Positions 17,097 to 25,158 of a stretch of 64,000 bases of DNA are shown piece after piece. Numbering within the stretch: the first letter of the stretch is position 1; every line of letters begins with the position of its first letter. The position numbers were made by a program, and so were the translations under genes. The stretch is from contig NZ_CP144555.1 in assembly GCF_036607905.1 (NCBI RefSeq), forward strand, positions 5,022,001-5,086,000, read 5' to 3'. Origin of the DNA: Streptomyces sp. SCSIO 75703. Lineage in GTDB: Bacteria; Actinomycetota; Actinomycetes; Streptomycetales; Streptomycetaceae. The notes beneath the pieces are model-generated. The model did not search any database, had not been told where the DNA came from, and saw only the letters and a list, made by a program, of their open reading frames with translations.

Positions 17097-18626
17097 TCAG
17101 CCCAGCTCGCCCTCGGCGGCCAGTTCCGCGAGCCGCACCAGCGTCCGCACCGCCGAGCCGGTACCGCCCTTCGGCGTGTAGCCGAAGGGGCCGCCCTCGT
17201 TGAAGGCCGGGCCCGCGATGTCCAGGTGCGCCCAGGCGATGCCCTCGCCGACGAACTCGCGCAGGAACAGGCCGGCGACCAGCCCGCCGCCCATCCGCTC
17301 ACCCATGTTGGCGATGTCGGCGGTGGGCGAGTCCATGCCCTTGCGCAGGTGCTCGGGCAGCGGCATCGGCCAGGCCGGCTCGCCGACCTCCTCGGCCGCC
17401 TCGTGCACCGCGGCGCGGAAGGCGTCGTCGTTCGCCATGATCCCGTACGTGCGGTTGCCCAGCGCCAGCATCATCGCGCCGGTCAGCGTCGCCACGTCGA
17501 CGATCGCGTCGGGCTCCTCCTCGGAGGCCGCCCACAGCGCGTCGGCCAGCACGAGCCGGCCCTCGGCGTCCGTGTTCAGCACCTCGACGGTCTTGCCGCT
17601 GTACATGCGCAGCACGTCACCCGGGCGGGTCGCCGAACCGGAGGGCATGTTCTCGGCCAGTGCCAGCCAGCCGGTGACGTTCACCCCGAGGCCGAGGCGG
17701 GCGGCGGCGACGACGGCCGCGAACACGGCGGCGGCGCCGCTCATGTCGCACTTCATCGTCTCGTTGTGCCCGGCCGGCTTGAGCGAGATGCCGCCGGAGT
17801 CGTACGTGATGCCCTTGCCGACGAAGGCGAGCGTCTTCGTCGCCCCGGACGGGGTGTACGACAGCTTCACCAGGCGCGGACCGGCGGCGGAGCCGGCGCC
17901 GACGCCGAGGATGCCGCCGTAGCCGCCCTTGGCGAGCGCCTTCTCGTCGAGCACCTGGACCTTGATGCCGTGTTCCTTGGCGGCGGCCTGGGCGATCGCG
18001 GCGAACGCCTCGGGGTCGAGGTCGTTCGGCGGGGTGTTGATCAGGTCGCGGGCGCGGTTCAGTTCCTCGGCGACGGCGGTGGCGCGCTCGACGGCCGCCC
18101 GGTGGGCGTTGTCGCGGGGCTTGGCGCCCAGCAGCGCGGCCTCGGCCAGCGGGCCCTTGCCCTTCTTCTTGCCGCGGGCGTCCCCGCCCCGGTCCTTGTA
18201 GGCGTCGAAGGAGTACGCGCCGAGCAGCACGCCCTCGGCGACGGCGCCGGTGTCGGCGGCCTCGGTGAGCGGCAGGGCGAACGCGGCCTTCTTCGAGCCG
18301 GCCAGGGCGCGGGCGGCGGACCCGGCGGCCTGGCGCAGCGCCTCGGCGTCCCAGCCCTCGCCGTCCTCGGGCTCGGAGCCGAGGCCCACCGCCACCACGA
18401 GGGGCGCCTTGAAGCCGGACGGCGCGGGCACCTTCGTCACCTCGCCCTCGGCACCGGAGGCGCCGAGGGTCTCCAGGACGCCGGCGAGTCCGCCGTCGTA
18501 GGCGCTGTCCACGGCTTCGGCGCCCGGTGCGACGAGCGGGCCGTTTGCGCCCTTGGCGACACCGATCACGATCGCGTCGGCCCGCAGGCCGGGCACCGCG
18601 GCGGTGCTGAGAGTGAGAGCAGTCAC
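17097..18626 (-). CDS. pepA: Leucyl aminopeptidase (M17 family)
   Basis: Cytosolic di-metal aminopeptidase that removes N-terminal residues from peptides. The 509-residue protein has an N-terminal macro-like domain and a C-terminal catalytic domain. The catalytic domain has KGITYDSGGISLKP, MKCDMSGAAAVFAAV and the diagnostic NTDAEGRLVLADAL with its metal ligands. The insertion RGGDARGKKKGKGPL near residue 150 is a basic linker between the domains. The GTG at 18626 starts VTALTLSTAA, with only a weak purine-rich site upstream. It lies upstream of lpd on the same strand, 288 bases away, so an independent transcript is likely. Confidence 0.97.
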   Translation of the reverse strand: MTALTLSTAAVPGLRADAIVIGVAKGANGPLVAPGAEAVDSAYDGGLAGVLETLGASGAEGEVTKVPAPSGFKAPLVVAVGLGSEPEDGEGWDAEALRQAAGSAARALAGSKKAAFALPLTEAADTGAVAEGVLLGAYSFDAYKDRGGDARGKKKGKGPLAEAALLGAKPRDNAHRAAVERATAVAEELNRARDLINTPPNDLDPEAFAAIAQAAAKEHGIKVQVLDEKALAKGGYGGILGVGAGSAAGPRLVKLSYTPSGATKTLAFVGKGITYDSGGISLKPAGHNETMKCDMSGAAAVFAAVVAAARLGLGVNVTGWLALAENMPSGSATRPGDVLRMYSGKTVEVLNTDAEGRLVLADALWAASEEEPDAIVDVATLTGAMMLALGNRTYGIMANDDAFRAAVHEAAEEVGEPAWPMPLPEHLRKGMDSPTADIANMGERMGGGLVAGLFLREFVGEGIAWAHLDIAGPAFNEGGPFGYTPKGGTGSAVRTLVRLAELAAEGELG

Positions 18627-18842
18627 GGTGGTGAATTCTCGCTTCCGTATGAAGTCTTGAGTGGCCGAATGCGGGTGGGTCGACCGGGCCCGACAACCGA
18701 CCCTAGATCCCTCCTGCGTTGCGGTCCTTACCCGGGCGGGTAATCGACCGGCACGAGCCTACGCGCGACCGCGTGTCCGATCCCTCCCCCGGGGCCCCTT
18801 TCCCGCCCGGGGACGTGCCGGCGGGCAGCGCTTGCCGCCGGG

Positions 18843-19625
18843 TCAGCCGAGGACGAGCACCACCAGGGCGGTCGTGGCCGCCGTCTCCGCCACCGCGCCG
18901 AAGACGTCCCCCGTGACCCCGCCGAAGCGGCGCACGCAGCGCCGCAGCAGAACACCGGCGGCCCCGGCGGCGCACACCACCGCGAGCGCCGCCCGCAGCG
19001 CCCCGTACGCCCCGAACAGCGCGCCCCCGGCCGCCGCGGACCCCACCACGGCGGCGGCCACGAGCAGCGCCGCGCGCACCGGCACCACCCCGGCGACGGC
19101 CGCGCCGAGCCCCTCGGGGCGCGCGGACGGCACCCCGGACCGGGCGGCCAGGGTCAGCGCCAGCCGGGCCGCGGTCGCCGACACGACCGCGGCGAACGCC
19201 CCTCGCGCCCAGGACCCCTGGTACGCCTCGGTGAGCGCGGCCACCTGGGCGAGCAGCACCAGGACCAGGACCAGCACGCCGAAGGGGCCGATGTCCGACT
19301 GGCGCATGACGCGCAGCGCGTCCTCGGCGGGCTTGCCGCTGCCGAGCCCGTCGGCGGTGTCGGCGAGCCCGTCCAGGTGCAGCCCACGGGTGAGGGCGGC
19401 CGGGACGGCGGCGGTGGCGACGGCGGCGAGCGGCGCAGCGGCGCCCAGGAGCAGCAGCACGAGACCGGCCCCGGCCGCGAGGACGCCGACGACCACGCCG
19501 GCCAGCGGCGCCCAGAGCATGCCGCCGCGGGCGGCGTCCCGGTCCCAGCGGGTGACCCGGACCGGGAGGACGGTGAGGGTGCCGAAGGCGAAGCGGAGGC
19601 CGTCGGAGGCGGGGGTCCTGAGCAC
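18843..19625 (-). CDS. cobS: Adenosylcobinamide-GDP ribazoletransferase (cobalamin synthase)
   Basis: Integral membrane enzyme joining alpha-ribazole to adenosylcobinamide-GDP, the last assembly step of vitamin B12. The 260-residue protein has the signature TRGLHLDGLADTADGLG with Asp residues for Mg binding, SDIGPFGVLVLVLVLLAQ, and FGGVTGDVFGAVAE at the C-terminus. Several Ala/Leu/Val membrane helices are evident. ATG at 19625. It is downstream of cobT on the same strand but separated by a 360-base repeat-containing gap. Confidence 0.96.
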   Translation of the reverse strand: MLRTPASDGLRFAFGTLTVLPVRVTRWDRDAARGGMLWAPLAGVVVGVLAAGAGLVLLLLGAAAPLAAVATAAVPAALTRGLHLDGLADTADGLGSGKPAEDALRVMRQSDIGPFGVLVLVLVLLAQVAALTEAYQGSWARGAFAAVVSATAARLALTLAARSGVPSARPEGLGAAVAGVVPVRAALLVAAAVVGSAAAGGALFGAYGALRAALAVVCAAGAAGVLLRRCVRRFGGVTGDVFGAVAETAATTALVVLVLG

Positions 19626-19634
19626 CGGCGCAGA

Positions 19635-19760
19635 CTACCCGGCGTCCGCCAGGGCGCCCGCGGCCGGGGAGGAAACGCGCTTACGGGAGATGGGCGGCGG
19701 CTCCGGAACATCGTCGAACCGGGCAAGACGCCACTGCTCCCCGCCCTCGTGCCCGGGGCC
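19635..19760 (-). pseudogene. Possible out-of-frame C-terminal remnant after cobT
   Basis: Read on the minus strand in the frame shifted by one base relative to cobT, this stretch gives GHEGGEQWRLARFDDVPEPP and continues to a TAG at 19635. Third codon positions are about 85% G/C and the residue mix is unlike the Arg/Pro noise of shadow frames. There is no start codon nearby. It could be a lost tail of cobT, a fragment of another gene or chance. Confidence 0.3.
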
Positions 19761-20054
19761 GGCCCCGGGCTCGGCGGGGGCCTTGTGCGCGGGGTCGGTC
19801 TCGGGCCCCTCGGCGACCGTGCCCTGGAGCCGCCCCCGGCGGGGGTTACGCGTCCCGGGCAGGTGCCGTGCCGTGCTCGGCGGGGGCCCCGCGCCTGGCG
19901 TCGGCCCCGGTCTCGGCGGGGGCCTTGTGCGCGGGGTCGGTCTCGGGCCCCTCGGCGACCGTGCCCTGGAGCCGCCCCCGGCGGGGGTTACGCGTCCCGG
20001 GCAGGTGCCGTGCCGTGCTCGGCGGGGGCCCCGGGCCCGGCGTCGGCCCCGGGC
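19761..20054. repeat. 142-bp tandem duplication covering the cobT 3' end
   Basis: Two near-identical head-to-tail copies (about 19761-19902 and 19903-20054) have a period of 142 bases. Landmarks such as TTACGCGTCCCGGGCAGG recur at 19846 and 19988. The right copy contains the cobT stop and final codons. The left copy is the non-coding duplicate. Confidence 0.95.
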
Positions 20055-21127
20055 TCCGCGTCCGCCTCCGGGGCGGCGGGGGCGGGGCGTTCGGGGAGGT
20101 CCGCCGCGAGGGCCGCGGCCGCCTGCACCAGCGGCAGGGCCAGCAGTCCGCCGGCCCCCTCGCCCACCGTCACCCCCTGCGTCAGCAGCGGCTCCAGGCC
20201 CATCCGGTCCAGCGCCTTCGCCTGCGCCGGCTCCCCGCTGTCGTGCGCCGCGAGCCACCAGTCCGGCGCCCGGAACGCGACCCGCTGGCCCACCAGCGCG
20301 CACGCCGCCGCCACCACGCCGTCCAGCAGCACCGGCGTCTTGCGCACCGCGCTCTGGAGCAGGAAGCCCGTCATCGCCGTGAGGTCGGCCCCGCCCACCG
20401 TCGCCAGCAGCCGGAGCTGATCGCCGAGGACCGGCCGGGCCCGCCGCAGCGCGTCGCGGATCGCCGCGCACTTGCGCATCCAGGCCAGATCGTCGATGGC
20501 CAGCCCGCCGCGCCCGGTGACCACCGAGGCGTCGGTGCCGCACAACGCCGCCACCAGCACGCCCGCCGCCGTGGTCCCGCCCACGCTCACGTCGCCGAGC
20601 ACCACCAGGTCCGTACCGGCGTCGGCCTCCTCGTCGGCCACCGCGACCCCGGCCCGGAACGCCGCCTCCGCCTCCTCGGCGCTCAGCGCGTCCTCGACGT
20701 CGATGCGCCCGCCGGAGCGCCGCACCCGGTGCCGGACCACCTCGGCCGGCAGCGTGCCCGGCTCGCAGTCCAGCGCCATGTCGACGACGCGCACCGGCAC
20801 CCCGAGCCGCCGCGCCAGCACCGAGACCGGACGCCCGCCCTCCAGCACCTCCCGCACCAGGTCCGCGGCGCCGCCGGCCGGCCGGGCCGAGACGCCCAGC
20901 TCCGCGACCCCGTGGTCCCCGGCGAACAGCACCACCCGGGGCCGCTGCACCGGCCGCACCGGCACGGCCGACTGCGCCGCCGCCAGCCACTCGCCCAGGT
21001 CGTCCAGGCGGCCCAGCGATCCAGGCGGCACCGCCAGCCGCTCCCGGCGGGCCTCGGCGTCCCGGCGCACCCCGCCGTCGGGACGCTCGATCAGATCGGT
21101 GAAGTCGTCGAGATTCAGCGAGCTCAT
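19988..21127 (-). CDS. cobT: Nicotinate-nucleotide--dimethylbenzimidazole phosphoribosyltransferase
   Basis: Makes alpha-ribazole phosphate, the lower ligand of cobalamin. The 379-residue protein has the family motifs PPGSLGRLDDLGEWLA, VVLFAGDHGVAELGVS, LGDVSVGGTTAAGVLVAAL, and TVGEGAGGLLALPLVQAA carrying the catalytic glutamate. I chose the ATG at 21127 (SSLNLDDFTDLIERPDGG); a longer frame to 21214 is poorly supported. The last about 40 residues are a Pro/Ala/Glu tail inside a 142-bp tandem repeat, so the C-terminus may differ from that of relatives. It forms a late-cobalamin group with cobS and the cobU fusion. Confidence 0.95.
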   Translation of the reverse strand: MSSLNLDDFTDLIERPDGGVRRDAEARRERLAVPPGSLGRLDDLGEWLAAAQSAVPVRPVQRPRVVLFAGDHGVAELGVSARPAGGAADLVREVLEGGRPVSVLARRLGVPVRVVDMALDCEPGTLPAEVVRHRVRRSGGRIDVEDALSAEEAEAAFRAGVAVADEEADAGTDLVVLGDVSVGGTTAAGVLVAALCGTDASVVTGRGGLAIDDLAWMRKCAAIRDALRRARPVLGDQLRLLATVGGADLTAMTGFLLQSAVRKTPVLLDGVVAAACALVGQRVAFRAPDWWLAAHDSGEPAQAKALDRMGLEPLLTQGVTVGEGAGGLLALPLVQAAAALAADLPERPAPAAPEADAEPGADAGPGAPAEHGTAPARDA

Positions 21128-21299
21128 TCGCCAGACAGTACCGGCCCCGCCCCCGGCCGCGGAGGGCACATCCGCACCGCGCCCGGGGGGCGTGGTTGCA
21201 CCCCGGAAGGCCATCCGCTGCGTACCGTTTTGCGTGGATTGTCGTGTGTCGTGTCCGAGGCGTGTCCGTCCGCTTCAACCCTCTCGCCGGGAGCCGTCC

Positions 21300-22037
21300 A
21301 TGTCCGTACCGCCCGCCCCCTCGGTCCCTCCCCTCCCCGTCCACGGGCCGCACCGCGAGGACTGCCCCTGGTGCGGCTCCCGGCGGCTGCGCCCCCGGCC
21401 CCGCCTGCGCGACCCCCGGCGCCACCCGCCCGTCCGCCCCGCCCTGGACCGCTGCCGCGACTGCGGCCACGCCTTCCGCAACCCCCTCGCCGGCCAGGGC
21501 ACCGACCACCCCGCCGTGCGGGCCGGCTCCCGCCTCCGGCACGTCCTCGCCGCCCGCGCCGTCTTCCGGCGCTGCCCCGAACCCGAGAGCTGGCTCGACG
21601 TCGGCACCGGCGACGCCGACTTCCCGCACACCGCGCGCCGCTGGTTCCCGTACACCTCCTTCGACGGGGTCGACCCCACGCCCCGGGTGCTGCGGGCCCG
21701 CGCCGCCGAACGCGTCGAGGAGGCGCACGTCGGCCGCCTGACCGACCCGCTGCTGGCGGCCCGGCTGCGCGCCCGCTACGACGTGGTCAGCCTCTTCCAG
21801 CAACTGGAGCGCGTGCCCGACCCCCGGGCCGAACTGGCCGCCGCCCTCGACGCGTTGCGGCCTGGCGGCTTGCTCCTCCTCGACGTGGCCGACCCGCGCC
21901 GGCTGCGGGCGCTCGCCCCCGGCGGCACCCCGCACCCGGCCGGCCTCGCCGCCGAACTGGAGCGCCGGGGCTCCACGGTCCTCACCGCGCCGCAGGACCC
22001 CCGCCTGATCGCCCGCAAGGAGGCGTCAGCCGCGTAG
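21300..22037 (+). CDS. Zinc-ribbon class I SAM-dependent methyltransferase
   Basis: A 245-residue protein. Residues about 20-60 form a CPWCG ... CRDCGHAFRNP four-cysteine zinc ribbon. The methyltransferase fold follows with the SAM-binding motif SWLDVGTGDADFP, then GVDPTPRV and ALRPGGLLLLDVADP. The ATG at 21300 follows GGGAG. Methyltransferases with this N-terminal ribbon often modify sugars or small molecules; the substrate here is unknown. It lies divergent from cobT (173 bases between starts), and its last 12 bases overlap the 3' end of the convergent cobU fusion gene. Confidence 0.88.
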   Translation: MSVPPAPSVPPLPVHGPHREDCPWCGSRRLRPRPRLRDPRRHPPVRPALDRCRDCGHAFRNPLAGQGTDHPAVRAGSRLRHVLAARAVFRRCPEPESWLDVGTGDADFPHTARRWFPYTSFDGVDPTPRVLRARAAERVEEAHVGRLTDPLLAARLRARYDVVSLFQQLERVPDPRAELAAALDALRPGGLLLLDVADPRRLRALAPGGTPHPAGLAAELERRGSTVLTAPQDPRLIARKEASAA

Positions 22038-23225
22038 CACCAGGGCCTGGCCGGCCACCACCAGCAGCACCTGCTCGCACTCCCCGGCGAACGCCGCGTT
22101 CAGCCGCCCGAGTTCGTCGCGGTAGCGGCGCCCCGAGGCGGTGGCCGGCACGATCCCCGACCCCACCTCGTTCGACACGGCGACGACGGTGCGCCCGGTG
22201 GCGCGCACGGCGGCCGTCAGCTCCCGCACCCGCTCCCGCAGCGCCCGCTCCCCGCCGTCGGCCCACTGGGCGTCGTCCCAGGCGCCGACGGTGTCCATCA
22301 CGTCCGTCAGCCACAGCGACAGGCAGTCGACCAGCAGCGGCGGCCCGTCCTCGGCCAGCAGCGGCACCAGGTCGCAGGTCTCGGTGGTGCGCCAGGACCC
22401 CGGCCGCCGCTCCCGGTGCGCGCTGACCCGCGCCGCCCACTCGGTGTCCCCGCCGCGCGAGCCGCCGGTCGCCACGTAGAGCACGTCGGGGAAGGACTCC
22501 AGCCGCCGTTCGGCCTCCACCGACTTCCCCGAACGGGCCCCGCCGAGCACCAGCGTCCGGCGCGGCACCCCGGGCGCCTCCCCGCCGTCGCCGACGGCCA
22601 GCGTCGTCCCGTCCGGCACCGCCCGCGCCCCCGCCGCCGCGAGCCGCCGCTCCAGCTCGCGGCCGGATGGCGCGTCGTGGCCGACGTGCACCGCGACCAC
22701 GTCGGTGGCCGGGCCCACCGCCCCCACCGCGCGCAGCCGCGCCAGCGCGTCCGGCCGGCCCACGAGATCGGCGAGGACCAGGTCGTAGCGGTCGGCCGGC
22801 TCCTCCAGCCCCGCGGGGGCGCCGCCCGGCGGCAGGTACAGCAGGCGCCGCCCGTCCGGCCCCGTCACCGCGTAGCCGGTGCCCGGCGCGTCCATCGCCA
22901 CCGCCCGCACCCGGTGCCCGGTCAGCAGCGCCAGCTCCCGCCCGTCCGGCACCCGCCCCGGCTGCGGCAGCCCGGCCGGCACCTCCACCGCCGGCCCCTC
23001 GTGCGGGTGCGACAGCAGCACCTGCCGTACGCCGGTCAGCGAGTGCCCGGCGCGCGCGGCGGCGAAGGCGGCCCCGGGCGTCAGGTCGAACAGCAGCGCC
23101 CCGTCCACCAGCAGCGAGGTCGCCGCCCGTGCCCCGTCGCCCCGCGCCAGGGCGCAGGCCGCGCAGGGACAGTCGGGGCGGGGGAGTCCCGCGGGGTCAC
23201 CGGTGCCGAGCAGAGTCACGTCCAC
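22026..23225 (-). CDS. cobU: Metallo-beta-lactamase-fold/CobU fusion (adenosylcobinamide kinase/guanylyltransferase)
   Basis: A 399-residue two-domain protein. Residues about 1-220 resemble the metallo-beta-lactamase-fold partner seen in Streptomyces CobU proteins (VTLLGTGDPAGLPRPDCPCAAC, LLSHPHEGPA), with a degenerate metal motif. Residues about 225-399 are CobU, which phosphorylates and then guanylylates adenosylcobinamide. Its P-loop is LVLGGARSGKSVEAERRL, followed by VLYVATGG, LLVDCLSLWLTDV and VVAVSNEVGSGIVPATASGRRYRDELG. I chose the GTG at 23225 (VDVTLLGTG); the GTG at 23219 is an alternative. It precedes cobT functionally in nucleotide-loop assembly. Confidence 0.93.
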   Translation of the reverse strand: MDVTLLGTGDPAGLPRPDCPCAACALARGDGARAATSLLVDGALLFDLTPGAAFAAARAGHSLTGVRQVLLSHPHEGPAVEVPAGLPQPGRVPDGRELALLTGHRVRAVAMDAPGTGYAVTGPDGRRLLYLPPGGAPAGLEEPADRYDLVLADLVGRPDALARLRAVGAVGPATDVVAVHVGHDAPSGRELERRLAAAGARAVPDGTTLAVGDGGEAPGVPRRTLVLGGARSGKSVEAERRLESFPDVLYVATGGSRGGDTEWAARVSAHRERRPGSWRTTETCDLVPLLAEDGPPLLVDCLSLWLTDVMDTVGAWDDAQWADGGERALRERVRELTAAVRATGRTVVAVSNEVGSGIVPATASGRRYRDELGRLNAAFAGECEQVLLVVAGQALVLRG

Positions 23226-23491
23226 GCCCCGATTTTCCCCGGCCGCCCCGGGTCCCGCCCGCCCGAGTCCCCCCGAGGGCGCGGCCGGCCGGGGCGGGGG
23301 CCGCTCGGGCGGCCGTCCGCCGGGCCGCGCCACCGCCCCGGCCCGGCCGGCGGCCGACGGGCGGGACCCTGCCCGGCCGGCGGGACGCGGCCTTCTGGGA
23401 CCGGCCCCGGTCAGCGCATAGGCTGCGCCCGGGAGGCCGGACCGTGTGCCCGGTCCCCGCACGGCACGTGGCTCACCTCTGGGAGGCGTAG

Positions 23492-23704
23492 ATGGCGGCA
23501 TGGACGTGGCGGTTCGAGACGGCCGACGGGACGGAGGTCCGGCCCGCGGTGGAGCCCGAGGAGTTCACCACCCAGGGCGACGCCGAGTCGTGGCTCGGCG
23601 AGTACTGGAAGGACCTCAAGGCGGGCGGCGCGGACCAGGTGCGGCTCTTCGAGGACGCCAAGGAGATCTACGGGCCGATGAGCCTGCACGCCGACGCGGC
23701 CTGA
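23492..23704 (+). CDS. Small conserved acidic protein of unknown function
   Basis: A 70-residue protein (MAAWTWRFETADGTEV ... GDAESWLGEYWKDLKAGG) with a strong ribosome site, GGGAGGCGTAG, before the ATG at 23492. The composition is acidic and aromatic-rich with no membrane segment. I recognise it as the type of small protein conserved among streptomycetes but know no function. It stands alone between the divergent cobU fusion and the convergent protease gene. Confidence 0.8.
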   Translation: MAAWTWRFETADGTEVRPAVEPEEFTTQGDAESWLGEYWKDLKAGGADQVRLFEDAKEIYGPMSLHADAA

Positions 23705-23774
23705 CGGCCGGCGGACGCCGCGCGCCCGGCGCGTGGGGCGGCGGGGCGGGACCCGTACGGGGTCCCGCCCCGGC

Positions 23775-24866
23775 TCACTGCTCGCCCAGCGTGACCTCCG
23801 CGGTGCGCCGGTCGCCGCCGCGGGTGTACGTCACCTTCACCCGGTCGCCCGGCTTCCGCGCCGCCAGCGCCTCGGAGAGCGAGGTGATCGTGGTGATGTC
23901 CGTATCGCCCAGCCGGGTGATGACGTCGCCGCTGCGCAGCCCCGCCTTGTCCGCGGCCCCGCCCTTCCTCACGTCGACCACGGCCACCCCGGCGGGCTGG
24001 AAGTCCCGGTCGACGACGGTACGGCCGGTGATCTCCAGCGCCGCCCGGCCCGAGTCGGTGACCTTGCCGTGCGCGATGATCTGGTCGGCGACGGTCTTCA
24101 CCATCGACGCCGGGATGGCGAACCCGATGCCGGGGGCGGCGCTGTCGCCGAGGCCCGGGTCGGTCGCGGCGAGCGTCGGGATGCCGATGACCCGGCTGTC
24201 CAGGTTCACCAGCGCGCCGCCGCTGTTGCCGGGGTTGATGGCCGCCGAGGTCTGCACCATGTTGGCGATGGTCGCGCCCGTGCCCCCGCCGCCGCTGCCC
24301 TCGGTGACGGTCCGCCCGGTCGCCGACACGATGCCCTGCGTCACGCTGGAGGAGAGCCCCAGCGGCGAGCCCATCGCCAGCACGATCTGGCCCACCTCGA
24401 CCGACGAGGAGTCCCCGAACACCGCCGCCCGCACGCCCTGCGGCACGGTGTCCAGCTTCACCACGGCGAGGTCCTGCTCCGGGTAGGCGGAGACGAGGGT
24501 GGCGGCGAGGGCCTGCTCGCTGTGGGCGGTGGTCACGCGGAAGGTCTTGCGGTCGCCGACCACGTGCGCGTTGGTGACGACGTGGCCCTTGTCGTCGTAG
24601 ACCACGCCCGAGCCGAGGTCGTTGCCGGCCTGGATCTGCACGACCGACGGCAGGACGTTCTTGATCACCCGTTGGTAGTCGGCCTGGAGGCCGTCGCTGG
24701 CCCGTGCGGCGGCCCGCGCCGCGGTGCCCTCCCGCTCGCCCGACCCGGACCCGGCGTCCGGTGCGGAGGCCGCCGAGCAGCCGGTGGCGAGCAGCAGCCC
24801 GCACACCGGCACGGCGAGGCGCGTGCGGAGGGGGCGCGGGGGCGTGCGGGTGCGGGAAGCGTCCAT
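23775..24866 (-). CDS. HtrA/DegP-like S1C serine protease lipoprotein with PDZ domain
   Basis: A 363-residue extracytoplasmic quality-control protease. The N-terminal lipobox LLLATGCS puts the acylated cysteine near residue 30. The trypsin-like triad is visible as TNAHVV (His), EQDLAVVKL (Asp) and NPGNSGGALVNL (Ser). The C-terminal PDZ domain spans about residues 270-360 (GVAVVDVRKGGAADKAGLRSGDVITRLGD). Such proteins degrade misfolded secreted proteins under stress. The PspA locus 2 kb away is another envelope-stress gene, but there is no evidence of co-regulation. ATG at 24866. Confidence 0.95.
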   Translation of the reverse strand: MDASRTRTPPRPLRTRLAVPVCGLLLATGCSAASAPDAGSGSGEREGTAARAAARASDGLQADYQRVIKNVLPSVVQIQAGNDLGSGVVYDDKGHVVTNAHVVGDRKTFRVTTAHSEQALAATLVSAYPEQDLAVVKLDTVPQGVRAAVFGDSSSVEVGQIVLAMGSPLGLSSSVTQGIVSATGRTVTEGSGGGGTGATIANMVQTSAAINPGNSGGALVNLDSRVIGIPTLAATDPGLGDSAAPGIGFAIPASMVKTVADQIIAHGKVTDSGRAALEITGRTVVDRDFQPAGVAVVDVRKGGAADKAGLRSGDVITRLGDTDITTITSLSEALAARKPGDRVKVTYTRGGDRRTAEVTLGEQ

Positions 24867-25054
24867 GCCCCGAGTCTCACGGCCGGCCGCCGGACCGGCC
24901 CCCGGTGCACACCCGAACGGGCGGCCCGACGGCGGCGCGGCCCAGCGCCGAGGCGTGGGGGTGGCGGTGGGGCGTGGGCTGGGGGAGCGGCGAGCGGTGG
25001 TACGTCGGGAAGGCGTGCACCGGGGCCGCGGGCCCGGTACGGGGTGCGGTACGG

Positions 25055-25158
25055 CGGCGGGCGTCCGGTCGGCCGTGGCGCGGGCCCGGGTGCGGCGGGC
25101 GTCCCGTCGGCCGCGGCGCGGGCACGGGGGGCGGGTGGTGCCCCGTCAGCCGCGGACC
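25055..25158. repeat. Imperfect about 38-bp repeats derived from the adjacent gene's 3' end
   Basis: CGGCGGGCGTCCGGTCGGCC at 25055 recurs with one change at 25093. A third, more diverged unit continues into the stop codon and last codons of the methyltransferase gene ending at 25146. Confidence 0.55.

Noticed and set aside
19761..20054. CRISPR-like array
   Set aside because: There are only two long adjacent copies without unique spacers. This is a tandem duplication of a gene end.
23226..23491. Cobalamin riboswitch upstream of the cobU fusion
   Set aside because: No B12-box-like sequence or aptamer core is visible in this or the cobT/cobS upstream regions.
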